The translations under genes and the position numbers were made by a program. This document shows, piece after piece, positions 7,460 to 14,916 of a stretch of 64,000 bases of DNA (the stretch's first letter is position 1; each line of letters begins with the position of its first letter). Source of the stretch: Deltaproteobacteria bacterium (GTDB taxonomy: Bacteria > Desulfobacterota > BSN033 > UBA1163); NCBI GenBank assembly GCA_020059605.1, contig JAGVBT010000039.1, positions 1-64,000 of the forward strand. The letters run 5' to 3'. The notes below the pieces were generated by a model. That model made no database searches. It was not told the DNA's origin and saw only the letters and a list, made by a program, of their open reading frames with translations.

Positions 7460-8965
7460 ATGCGGTTTCTTCTGATAGACCCCCCTCATAAAATCTGGAC
7501 CATTCTTCGAGCCTGGGTGCCCTCGCCGGGTTGCCTTCAGTTACTGGCTCATCTGGAGAGGAAAAGTTTAGACATCGATTACATGGATTGCACCATCAAT
7601 GGAAATCCCTGGGGGGATCTCGAAGAAAAGATTCGAAGGGAGAAACCCGATGTCGTAGGCATCTCCGTCACCTGTACCGCCTTCATCTATGATGGAATGA
7701 ATGCCGCCAGCCTGGTGAAGATCCTCAGCCCCAAAACGATCATTATCATGGGCGGAGAACATCCCTCCTTTATGGCTGAGGAGACGCTCAGGGACTGCCC
7801 GGCCATCGATTACATCTGCGTTGGAGAGGGAGAGGTAACCCTGGCCGAATTTCTCAGGACTGTGGAGAAGAAAGAGGATCTCTCAAAGGTCCTGGGCCTT
7901 GCTTGCCTCGACGAGAAAGGAAATTTCATCTATACGGGAGATCGACCTTTCATAGAGGACCTCGATACCCTGCCCCTTCCCGCCTACCATCTCGCCAGGA
8001 TGGAGCATCCTTATATAGGCCTTCCATCGGAAGGGAAGAGAGGACTCGTGGTCAACTTCTCAAGGGGCTGCACGTTTGACTGTTCTTTCTGTTCGGAATC
8101 GGCCTTCTATAAAAGGAAGTGGAGAAGAAAGAGCCCAAAACTGATCGCTGATGAACTCCAGCTCCTCAAGGAAAAATATAATCGTGACATTTTCTATGTG
8201 GGTGACAACACCTTCAATATCACCCGTGATCAGGGAATCGGATTCATTGAAGAGATGCTCAAAAGAAAAACGAACCAGCGCTTCTGGCTTCAGTCGAGGG
8301 CTGACCTGGTCATTCGGGACCAAGACCTTTTGGACGGTTTTCGGGAGGCAGGGGTCTACCAGTTCATGTTGGGCCTGGAATATCATAAAGATGATGTTCT
8401 TCGGGGTATTCGAAAGCGCCATTCCGTGGATGAAGCTTTGAAAGCGATGAAGCTTTTAAAGAAACATCAATTGATGGTGATGGCCACTCTGCTCATTGGC
8501 CACTGGGAGGAAACAGAGGAAGATCGCGATGCCTTCTTAAAATTCTTCGGAAAGTATGTGGACCATTTCGGTCTCAACATCATCACCCCTCTTCCTGGGA
8601 CGCCTTTTTTTAATGAGATGAAGAAGACGGGGAGGATCAAGGACTGGGAATATCGAAATTATGACTATCTCCATGCCGTGATGCCGACACGGGAGGTGGA
8701 TGATCTTGAACAGCTCAACTTCATCTATAAAAACCTGATGAAACGCTATTACTGGCGTCCTCGCGAACTGATTAAGCTCTTCTCACGAAACCCGATTCTG
8801 AGGCACCATCACCGGTTCTATATCACCCAGGTGGCCTTCAATATCATGACCCACGAAATTTTTGGAAACCCTTTGTGGGTCCAGCCCAACTATCAGGAGT
8901 ACAGGGATTATCTGGTGGAAAGGGACGAGGCGCTCCCCCCTGAACTGATGAGACTGGCTAAATAG
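7460..8965 (+). CDS. B12-binding-domain radical SAM enzyme
   Basis: A 501-residue enzyme with an N-terminal cobalamin-binding Rossmann-like domain (about 1-140; IIIMGGEHPSFM, YICVGEGEVTL) and a radical SAM core with the CxxxCxxC cluster motif at C204, C208 and C211 (SRGCTFDCSFC). The classical DxHxxG ligand of base-off B12 is not obvious, as in many of this class. The architecture matches BchE-type enzymes that methylate or rearrange unactivated carbons. Start at 7460 has AGGAAG upstream. It forms a two-gene unit with the U32-family gene. Substrate unknown. Confidence 0.88.
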   Translation: MRFLLIDPPHKIWTILRAWVPSPGCLQLLAHLERKSLDIDYMDCTINGNPWGDLEEKIRREKPDVVGISVTCTAFIYDGMNAASLVKILSPKTIIIMGGEHPSFMAEETLRDCPAIDYICVGEGEVTLAEFLRTVEKKEDLSKVLGLACLDEKGNFIYTGDRPFIEDLDTLPLPAYHLARMEHPYIGLPSEGKRGLVVNFSRGCTFDCSFCSESAFYKRKWRRKSPKLIADELQLLKEKYNRDIFYVGDNTFNITRDQGIGFIEEMLKRKTNQRFWLQSRADLVIRDQDLLDGFREAGVYQFMLGLEYHKDDVLRGIRKRHSVDEALKAMKLLKKHQLMVMATLLIGHWEETEEDRDAFLKFFGKYVDHFGLNIITPLPGTPFFNEMKKTGRIKDWEYRNYDYLHAVMPTREVDDLEQLNFIYKNLMKRYYWRPRELIKLFSRNPILRHHHRFYITQVAFNIMTHEIFGNPLWVQPNYQEYRDYLVERDEALPPELMRLAK

Positions 8966-9303
8966 CCAAACCATTCCTTCTGAAGAGCGATCCTCCTTCG
9001 TGGAATGAGGGTAACCGGCGCAAACCGGAGGGTGAAGGATTTTCCGTCTTCATCTTGAAAGGTTAGATTGAAAAGGGTCGTATCGGTTCCGTAATAATTG
9101 TCCCGTGTGAGAAAGATCTTCTCCATCTTACTAAAAGGGATTCTCAAATCGATCTTTTCTCCCCCCTTCCCTTCCGGCACATTGAAGCAAAGCGTTTCTC
9201 CTTCCGCCCATAACCGCCCCTTTCTTCTCGTCCCTTTGATGGGGAGCCCTCCGTAATAGTAGGCCTTGCAGGGTTTGGGTTTCATCGCTTTCATATATAG
9301 CAC
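8908..9303 (-). CDS. small conserved-looking protein of unknown function
   Basis: A 131-residue soluble protein with no signal or membrane segment. It reads as a beta-rich domain (LWAEGETLCFNV; IDLRIPFSKMEKIFLTRD; TLFNLTFQDEDGKSFTLRFAPV) reminiscent of PH/GRAM-like folds, but I do not recognise the family. GTG at 9303 has AAGGA eight bases upstream; ATG at 9294 is an alternative. Its last 19 codons overlap the 3' end of the radical SAM gene on the other strand, a convergent overlap of 58 bases. It is the only gene on this strand between 5.4 and 14.9 kb. Confidence 0.6.
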   Translation of the reverse strand: MLYMKAMKPKPCKAYYYGGLPIKGTRRKGRLWAEGETLCFNVPEGKGGEKIDLRIPFSKMEKIFLTRDNYYGTDTTLFNLTFQDEDGKSFTLRFAPVTLIPRRRIALQKEWFGYLASLISSGGSASSLSTR

Positions 9304-9337
9304 TGACTCTTTCCTTTATCAATACGGCCGAAACCAT

Positions 9338-9366
9338 TTGTAAAGGATACTATTTTACCTTAAAAT
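9338..9366 (+). promoter_or_regulatory. promoter of DUF362-ABC-aroA-aroQ run
   Basis: TTGTAA at 9338-9343, 17-base spacer, TAAAAT at 9361-9366, 36 bases before the DUF362 start. This is the only good promoter seen ahead of the six-gene plus-strand run. Confidence 0.55.
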
Positions 9367-9402
9367 GATCTTATTCCGCAGGACAAGGATGGAAGGCTAC
9401 GG

Positions 9403-10584
9403 ATGAATCCTCTCGTCATCATCTCGAAAGGGAAAGATCCTTACGACACCACAAGGAGGGCCTTGAAGGGTTTTCCACTGCCCGACCTTCAAAAGAGGAG
9501 AATTCTGATCAAACCCAATGCCGGCCGGTCCGCCTCGCCGGGCCAGGGCGTGACCACCCATCCACGAGTGGTCGAGGCCGCCATCGACCATCTGAGAGAG
9601 GAGGGGGGCAGGGAGATTGCCATTGGAGAGGGGTTCATCTTCGGGGTGGAGGGCCAGGAAGCCTTCCTGAGCACGGGATTCAAAGAAATCTCCGACAGGA
9701 AAAAAGTGAGGTTGTATGACTTAGATCGATTCGACCCGGCGGAGAGAAGAATCCCCGACGGGAAACTTCTCAGGAAAGTCAAGATCTCCTCCGCCTTGAA
9801 CGGTTTTGACTTTATCGTCTCTGTCCCGGTGATGAAGACCCACATGCATACCCGTGTCTCTCTCAGCATCAAGAATATGAAAGGTCTTCTCCTGCGGGGG
9901 GAAAAGGCAAGGCTTCATCACCTTCGCTCTGACCGGGAGATCGGTCAGGAGCATAAGGCGCTCGATCTCGCCATCTCGGAGATGGCGACGATTCTCATGC
10001 CCCATCTGGTCATCATCGACGGAACGGTCGGAATGGAAGGGATGGGGCCGGCCTATGGAAAACCCAAGGAGATGGGAGTCGTTCTGGTCGGCGACAACGG
10101 AGTCTCTGCGGATGCCGTGGCTTCCCGGCTGATGGGCTTCGCTCCCGAGACAATTCCGCACCTCCTGCTGTCGGCCCGGAGGGGACTCGGGGAGATTGGC
10201 CTTGAAAAGATCCGGGGCAAACCGGAGGACTATTTAAAGTGGGAAGACCCGTTTGAACCTCCCCCCTCAACATTCTCCATCTCCTTTCCAGACATCATGG
10301 TCTACGATGAGGGCTCCTGCAGCGCATGTCTTTCAACCCTGCTCGTCCTGCTCAGGGACTACACGTCAGGGATGACCGGCTATCGTCTGGCTGACAAAAA
10401 AATTCACATCGCCATCGGCAAAGGGTTGAAGAATTGCCCGGAAGGAACGATTCTGATCGGGAACTGCACGTCCCGGATGAAAAGAAGAGGGGTCTTCGTG
10501 CAAGGGTGCCCGCCCGTGCCTTCCCATATAACGAAAACGCTTTCACAAAAAAGGGGAATCCTTGGAAGGAAGGGGCAGAGATAG
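9403..10584 (+). CDS. DUF362 domain protein
   Basis: A 393-residue cytoplasmic protein of the DUF362 family. Recognisable segments are RILIKPNAGRSASPGQGVTTHP (about 33-54), FIVSVPVMKTHMHTRVSLSIKNMKG (about 138-162) and VIIDGTVGMEGMGP (about 206-219), with a C-terminal cysteine group (EGSCSACLSTL; NCPEGTILIGNCTSRMK). Many DUF362 proteins carry a ferredoxin domain; this one has only scattered Cys residues. The function of the family is not established. It heads the plus-strand run that continues with an ABC importer, 66 bases ahead of the binding protein. Confidence 0.8.
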   Translation: MNPLVIISKGKDPYDTTRRALKGFPLPDLQKRRILIKPNAGRSASPGQGVTTHPRVVEAAIDHLREEGGREIAIGEGFIFGVEGQEAFLSTGFKEISDRKKVRLYDLDRFDPAERRIPDGKLLRKVKISSALNGFDFIVSVPVMKTHMHTRVSLSIKNMKGLLLRGEKARLHHLRSDREIGQEHKALDLAISEMATILMPHLVIIDGTVGMEGMGPAYGKPKEMGVVLVGDNGVSADAVASRLMGFAPETIPHLLLSARRGLGEIGLEKIRGKPEDYLKWEDPFEPPPSTFSISFPDIMVYDEGSCSACLSTLLVLLRDYTSGMTGYRLADKKIHIAIGKGLKNCPEGTILIGNCTSRMKRRGVFVQGCPPVPSHITKTLSQKRGILGRKGQR

Positions 10585-10650
10585 AATCCGGTCCCTTGCC
10601 TTCTGGTCCGTCTTGGAGTATTTTAAATCTCATCCACAGGAGGTCAAACC

Positions 10651-11658
10651 ATGAAGAAGCCTATCGCTTGGGTCGTTTTATGGGGTCTTCTCTTCTCCTT
10701 TTTCCTGCCCGACCCTTCCCGGGCATTGACGACGGTCAAAGTGGGCGCGCTCAGGCTTTCCAGCACCGCTCCCATCTTCATCGGAATGGACAAAGGGTTC
10801 TTTGAGGCCGAGGGGATCAAGGTGGAGCCTGTCTGGTTCAAGGCGGCCGCGCCGATCGCCGTCGCCATGGCCAGCGGAGATATCGACGTAGGGGCCACCG
10901 GGTTGACCGCCGCCCTCTACAATTCCATTGCCCAGGGAATGAAGATCACCGTCGTTGCAGACAAGGGCCGGGAGTGGCCCGGATACAAACTGACGGCCAT
11001 CATCGTCCACCCGGAACAGTGGAAGGCCGGGGTCAGGGATTTGAAAGACCTGAAGGGAAAACGCATCGGGATTACCCAGATCGGATCAACCTTCCACTAC
11101 ATTCTTGGGAATCTGCTCGAAAAAAAGGGAATGTCCCTGAACGATGTGAAGGTCGTTCCTCTCGGAAGCGTGGCCAGCATGAGGGATACGGTGATCACCA
11201 ACCAGATCGAATCGGCCTTTCTCGTCCAGCCGCATATCACCGCCGTGGAAAAAGACGGAAAGGCAACCGTCCTCCTCTGGGCGGGAGACCACCTCCCCTA
11301 CCAGATTGCTGCTAACTTCTATGGAGAAAAGTTCATGAAGAACCGCCCGGCGGCCGTGGCCTTCATGAAAGGCTATATCCGGAGCTGCCGCTTCTATTAT
11401 GACTTTGCCCTTTCAAAAAAGGAGGGCCCCCAGTACCAGGAAGTCATCCACCTGATCTCCAAATACACCGAACAACAACCGGAGGCCGTTGCCCTCGCCC
11501 TCCCCTATATGGATCGAAACGGGGAGCTTTATGCGGAAGACATTCAGAAACAGCTGGACTGGTATGAGCGAAACGGAATGGTCTCCAAAAAGATGTCAAG
11601 CTCCGAACTGGTGGACCTCTCCTTCTGGAAGGAAGCCATGGGACAATTAGGGAAATAG
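10651..11658 (+). CDS. NitT/TauT-type ABC transporter substrate-binding protein
   Basis: A 335-residue periplasmic binding protein. A signal peptide covers about residues 1-26 (WVVLWGLLFSFFLPDPSRA), and the mature part begins TTVKVGALRLSSTAPIFIGMDKGFFEAEGI, the usual NMT1/SsuA-like opening. GDIDVGATGLTAALYNSIAQG and LKGKRIGITQIGSTFHYILGNLLEK also match the family. Such proteins bind nitrate, sulfonates, pyrimidine precursors or small aromatic acids; the ligand here is open. AGGAGG precedes the ATG. Genes for ATPase and permease follow, separated only by a small tandem repeat. Confidence 0.87.
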   Translation: MKKPIAWVVLWGLLFSFFLPDPSRALTTVKVGALRLSSTAPIFIGMDKGFFEAEGIKVEPVWFKAAAPIAVAMASGDIDVGATGLTAALYNSIAQGMKITVVADKGREWPGYKLTAIIVHPEQWKAGVRDLKDLKGKRIGITQIGSTFHYILGNLLEKKGMSLNDVKVVPLGSVASMRDTVITNQIESAFLVQPHITAVEKDGKATVLLWAGDHLPYQIAANFYGEKFMKNRPAAVAFMKGYIRSCRFYYDFALSKKEGPQYQEVIHLISKYTEQQPEAVALALPYMDRNGELYAEDIQKQLDWYERNGMVSKKMSSSELVDLSFWKEAMGQLGK

Positions 11659-11660
11659 AG

Positions 11661-11702
11661 GAGTTATGAGGTGTGAGTTATGAGGTGTGAGTTATGAGGT
11701 GT
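11661..11702 (+). repeat. 14-bp tandem repeat, three perfect copies
   Basis: The unit gagttatgaggtgt occurs three times without mismatch (11661-11674, 11675-11688, 11689-11702), followed by a degenerate fourth copy. It fills the gap between binding-protein and ATPase genes, directly at the ATPase translation start. Confidence 0.9.
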
Positions 11703-11728
11703 GAGTTATAAGTTATGAGTTCTGTGTG

Positions 11729-12511
11729 ATGAAGGTATTGATCGACCATCTCTCTAAGGTTTATGCCGATCGCCGGGGGGAGTCCACGGAAGCCCTACGG
11801 GATATTCATTTCGATATCAGGGACAATGAGTTCGTCGTCGTCGTGGGCCCCAGCGGTTGTGGAAAATCGACGCTTCTCAATATCGTTGCCGGACTCCTCA
11901 GTTCCACTTCCGGTCAGGTTGTCTTTGAGGGAACTCAAATCGATTCGAGGCCCCATACGGCTGTTGTCTTTCAAGATTTTGCTCTCTTCCCATGGAGGAC
12001 GGTGCTTAAAAACATTGTCTACGGCCTGGAGGAGAGGAGGATCAGGGGACAGCAACAGCAGGAGATCGCTCGAAGATATATCACCCTGGTCGGACTTCAA
12101 GGATTCGAAAACAAGTATCCCCATCAGCTCTCCGGCGGGATGAAACAACGCGTCTCAATCGCCAGGGCCCTCGCCAACGACTCTCTGCTTCTCCTCATGG
12201 ACGAACCGTTTTCCGCCCTGGATGCACAGACCCGAACCTTGATGCAGTACGAGCTTTCGAGAATCTGGGAGGAGACCCACAAAAGTCTTCTCTACATCAC
12301 CCATAATATCCAGGAGGCCGTCTTTTTAGGGGATCGCGTGGTGGTTCTGTCGAGAAGGCCGGGCAGAATTCTGGACATCATCAAGATCGACCTTCCCAGG
12401 CCAAGGGGGGAACATCTCACCCTCGAAAAAAGATACCTGGAATACGTGGATGCCATCTGGGGTCACATTAAAAACCAGGCCAGGGAAGCGATGGAAGAGA
12501 CAGGAGGATAG
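11729..12511 (+). CDS. NitT/TauT-type ABC transporter ATP-binding protein
   Basis: A 260-residue importer ATPase. Walker A is GPSGCGKST (about residues 39-47), the Q-loop VFQDFALFPW, the signature LSGGMKQR, Walker B LLLMDEP with the D-loop SALD, and the H-loop YITHN. The length without a TOBE extension fits SsuB/TauB-type ATPases. The frame begins with GTG ATG; I take the ATG. The ribosome binding site is weak because the 14-bp repeat occupies the leader, which may lower its expression. The permease gene follows after 5 bases. Confidence 0.88.
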   Translation: MKVLIDHLSKVYADRRGESTEALRDIHFDIRDNEFVVVVGPSGCGKSTLLNIVAGLLSSTSGQVVFEGTQIDSRPHTAVVFQDFALFPWRTVLKNIVYGLEERRIRGQQQQEIARRYITLVGLQGFENKYPHQLSGGMKQRVSIARALANDSLLLLMDEPFSALDAQTRTLMQYELSRIWEETHKSLLYITHNIQEAVFLGDRVVVLSRRPGRILDIIKIDLPRPRGEHLTLEKRYLEYVDAIWGHIKNQAREAMEETGG

Positions 12512-12516
12512 GAGAA

Positions 12517-13320
12517 GTGGACCAACCCATGGTGGGAAAAGCCATCGTCCAGGATAAGACCTATTTCCTTCAGATGAGAGAACACCCCTGGCTGAGCATC
12601 GGTTCTTTTATGTTCATTCTCCTCCTGTGGGAAGGGGTGAGCCGAATGGCTTGGATCCCCTCCCTCTTCCTTCCTGCTCCGAGTTCCATCCTTTCCGAAG
12701 GATGGACGATGATCAAGACAGGGATCCTCTTCAAGCACATCTTTTCAAGCCTCTCCCGGATCCTCTGGGGATTCATCATTGCCTGCAGCCTTGGGATCAT
12801 AGCAGGTATCCTGATCGGGTCCTTCAGTATTCCGGAAGCAGTCGGCAATCCTATCATTGCGGCAACTTTCCCGATTCCGAAAATTGCCATCCTCCCTCTG
12901 TTGATCCTCTGGTTGGGAATTGGGGAAGCGTCGAAAGTAGCGGTGATCGCCTTGGGCGTTTTTTTCCCGATGGTGATCAATGTCTACACGGGGGTCAAGA
13001 ATGTGGATCCCCTTTTGATCAAGGCGGCCTTGAGCCTGGGCTCGAACCGGGCAAGAATTATCCGGAAGGTGATTTTTCCGAGCATTCTTCCGATGATATT
13101 TGCCGGCATGAAACTGGGGATCGGGATTGCGCTCCTCCTTGTGGTCGCTGCAGAAATGGTCGCCGCGGATGCCGGGATCGGGTTCATGATCCTGACCGCA
13201 GCGGACCTGATGCAGACGAATAAATTGATGGTGGGTCTCATCGTCCTTTCACTACTCGGAATCTTCTTTAACTGGCTGTTCAAAAAATTGGAACACCTTG
13301 TGATCCCGTGGAAACAATGA
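12517..13320 (+). CDS. NitT/TauT-type ABC transporter permease
   Basis: A 267-residue inner-membrane permease with six hydrophobic segments. The EAA loop (LLIKAALSLGSNRARIIRKVIFPSILPMIFAGMKLG, about 165-200) has the form ALSLGSNRARI...FPSILP usual for the SsuC/TauC group. I chose the GTG at 12517 because AGGAGG lies nine bases upstream; the ATG at 12529 is possible. It partners the ATPase and binding protein upstream, and aroA follows after 25 bases on the same strand. Confidence 0.87.
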   Translation: MDQPMVGKAIVQDKTYFLQMREHPWLSIGSFMFILLLWEGVSRMAWIPSLFLPAPSSILSEGWTMIKTGILFKHIFSSLSRILWGFIIACSLGIIAGILIGSFSIPEAVGNPIIAATFPIPKIAILPLLILWLGIGEASKVAVIALGVFFPMVINVYTGVKNVDPLLIKAALSLGSNRARIIRKVIFPSILPMIFAGMKLGIGIALLLVVAAEMVAADAGIGFMILTAADLMQTNKLMVGLIVLSLLGIFFNWLFKKLEHLVIPWKQ

Positions 13321-13345
13321 TCTTCCGAAAAAAAGAGGGGAAACC

Positions 13346-14629
13346 ATGAAGTTCATCGTTAGGAGATCGAATTTGCAGGGGACCATCCAGATCCCCGGCA
13401 ATAAATCCGCCACGGCGCGGGCCGTCGTTCTCGGCGGTTTAGCCGAGGGGAGATCCCTTGTCAGCAATCCTCTTCCGGGAGTGGATAGCTTCTCAATCGT
13501 GGGCATGATGCAGGCCCTGGGCGCCGAAATCGATACGTCCAACCCAAAGGAATGGAGCTTTGAGGGAGTGGCCAATCAGCCCCGTGTTCCGGGTGGCGTG
13601 CTCGACGCCGGCAACTCCGGCACGGGCTATTACCTCCTGACCGCTGTTGCCTCCCTCATCGATGGCTGCTCCGTCATTTCTGGGGATTACCAGATATGCC
13701 GCCGTCCTGCTCAACCTCTCATCGACGGACTGAACGACCTGGGCGCTCATGTCTTCTCCACCCGGAATGCCGGGGTTGCACCCCTGGTGATCAAAGGCCC
13801 CCTCAAGGGCGGCCGGACCAGGCTGCCCGGCATCAACTCCCAGTGGCTGAGCCCCCTGCTGATTGCAGGCGCTTTGAGCAGGGAAGGAATCACGGTCATG
13901 GAGGACAACCTGATGGAACGGCCTTACGTTGATATGACCATGGCCTGGATGAAGCTCGCCGGAGCCGCATGCAGCCACAAGAGCTACGATGAGTTCCATG
14001 TGCCCGGCGGCCAGCGATACAGGGCCTTCACAGCCCATGTGCCTGCGGACTGGGGCAGTTCCGGTTATCCCATGATCGGCGCTGCCCTCACCGACTCCCG
14101 GGTCACCTTTACGGGAATGGACCCCGGTGATTTTGCGGGAGAGCGCAGATATCCTTACATCCTTCAGGAGATGGGCGCTAAAGTCTCCTTCAGCGATGGC
14201 GGCCGCACCGTTACGGTGGAAGGTGGTAGCGATCTGCAAGGCATCGAGATTGACTGTTCCGGCACCCCGGATGCCGTCCCCATCCTCGCTGTGCTGGGGT
14301 GCAAAGCAAAAGGGAAAACCGTGCTTTACAACATTGGCGCCAGCCGCCTCAAGGAGACCGACCGTACCCGCTCCATCATGGAGGAGTTGACCAGGATGGG
14401 CGGAAAGTTCGAAGAGACGCCCGACAGCCTGACCATCTACCACTCCGAACTCAAGGGCGCCGAGATCGACGGCCGGCACGACCACCGCATCGTCATGGCC
14501 ACGGCTGTAGCTGGTTTGATGGCTAAGGGAACGACATCGATTGACGATGCGGAATTTGTAAAGGTATCGTTTCCCAACTTTTACGAGGTGATAAAGGAGT
14601 TGGGCGCTCAAATCGAATTGATGAAATAA
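13346..14629 (+). CDS. aroA: 3-phosphoshikimate 1-carboxyvinyltransferase (EPSP synthase), divergent
   Basis: A 427-residue enolpyruvyl transferase; by family it joins PEP to shikimate 3-phosphate in aromatic biosynthesis. Conserved parts are NKSATAR (Lys, Ser and Arg equivalent to K22, S23 and R27 of the E. coli enzyme), RRPAQPLIDGL (R124), PDAVP (D313), LKETDR (E341, R344) and HDHRIV (R386). Odd points: the usual GNAGTxxR motif reads GNSGTGYYLL, without the arginine, and the shikimate-phosphate site reads INSQW. It overlaps chorismate mutase by one base (TAATG) and follows an ABC importer, an unusual setting. Genuine EPSP synthase is most likely; a relative with another acceptor is possible. 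Confidence 0.82.
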   Translation: MKFIVRRSNLQGTIQIPGNKSATARAVVLGGLAEGRSLVSNPLPGVDSFSIVGMMQALGAEIDTSNPKEWSFEGVANQPRVPGGVLDAGNSGTGYYLLTAVASLIDGCSVISGDYQICRRPAQPLIDGLNDLGAHVFSTRNAGVAPLVIKGPLKGGRTRLPGINSQWLSPLLIAGALSREGITVMEDNLMERPYVDMTMAWMKLAGAACSHKSYDEFHVPGGQRYRAFTAHVPADWGSSGYPMIGAALTDSRVTFTGMDPGDFAGERRYPYILQEMGAKVSFSDGGRTVTVEGGSDLQGIEIDCSGTPDAVPILAVLGCKAKGKTVLYNIGASRLKETDRTRSIMEELTRMGGKFEETPDSLTIYHSELKGAEIDGRHDHRIVMATAVAGLMAKGTTSIDDAEFVKVSFPNFYEVIKELGAQIELMK

Positions 14630-14916
14630 TGGGAAAGAGAACAAGGTCAAAATCGTTCCAGGCATTGAGAGAAAAAAGAAAGGAGATCGATCTCATCGAT
14701 GAGAAACTCCTTTCTCTGCTCAACCGGCGCCTCTCCATTGCATTGGAGATTGGAAGGATTAAAAAAGAGAGGAAAGAAAAGATTTACAATCCAGAGAGGG
14801 AAAGTGAGATCTTAAAAAGATTGAATTCAAAAAATCCAGGTCCCCTCAGGGAAGAAGATCTGAAAAAGATTTTCAAAAAGGTCATGATCGTGTGCCGTAA
14901 ATCTCAAATCCGTTAA
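14629..14916 (+). CDS. aroQ: chorismate mutase, AroQ class
   Basis: A 95-residue all-helical protein that converts chorismate to prephenate. The AroQ pattern is clear: LREKRKEIDLIDEKLLSLLNRRLSIALEIGRIKKE (about 13-47) followed by IYNPERESEILKRLN, with the active-site Arg, Lys and Glu positions in place. It is translationally coupled to aroA (ATG overlaps the aroA TAA), so both are probably made together. Its stop overlaps that of the convergent GHKL ATPase gene (14913-14916). No ACT or dehydratase domain is fused. Confidence 0.87.
   Translation: MGKRTRSKSFQALREKRKEIDLIDEKLLSLLNRRLSIALEIGRIKKERKEKIYNPERESEILKRLNSKNPGPLREEDLKKIFKKVMIVCRKSQIR

Noticed and set aside
13493-14665. Long minus-strand open frame of 390 codons opposite aroA
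   Set aside because: It mirrors the strongly conserved aroA frame, shows no family motif, and long antisense frames are expected in GC-rich coding DNA.
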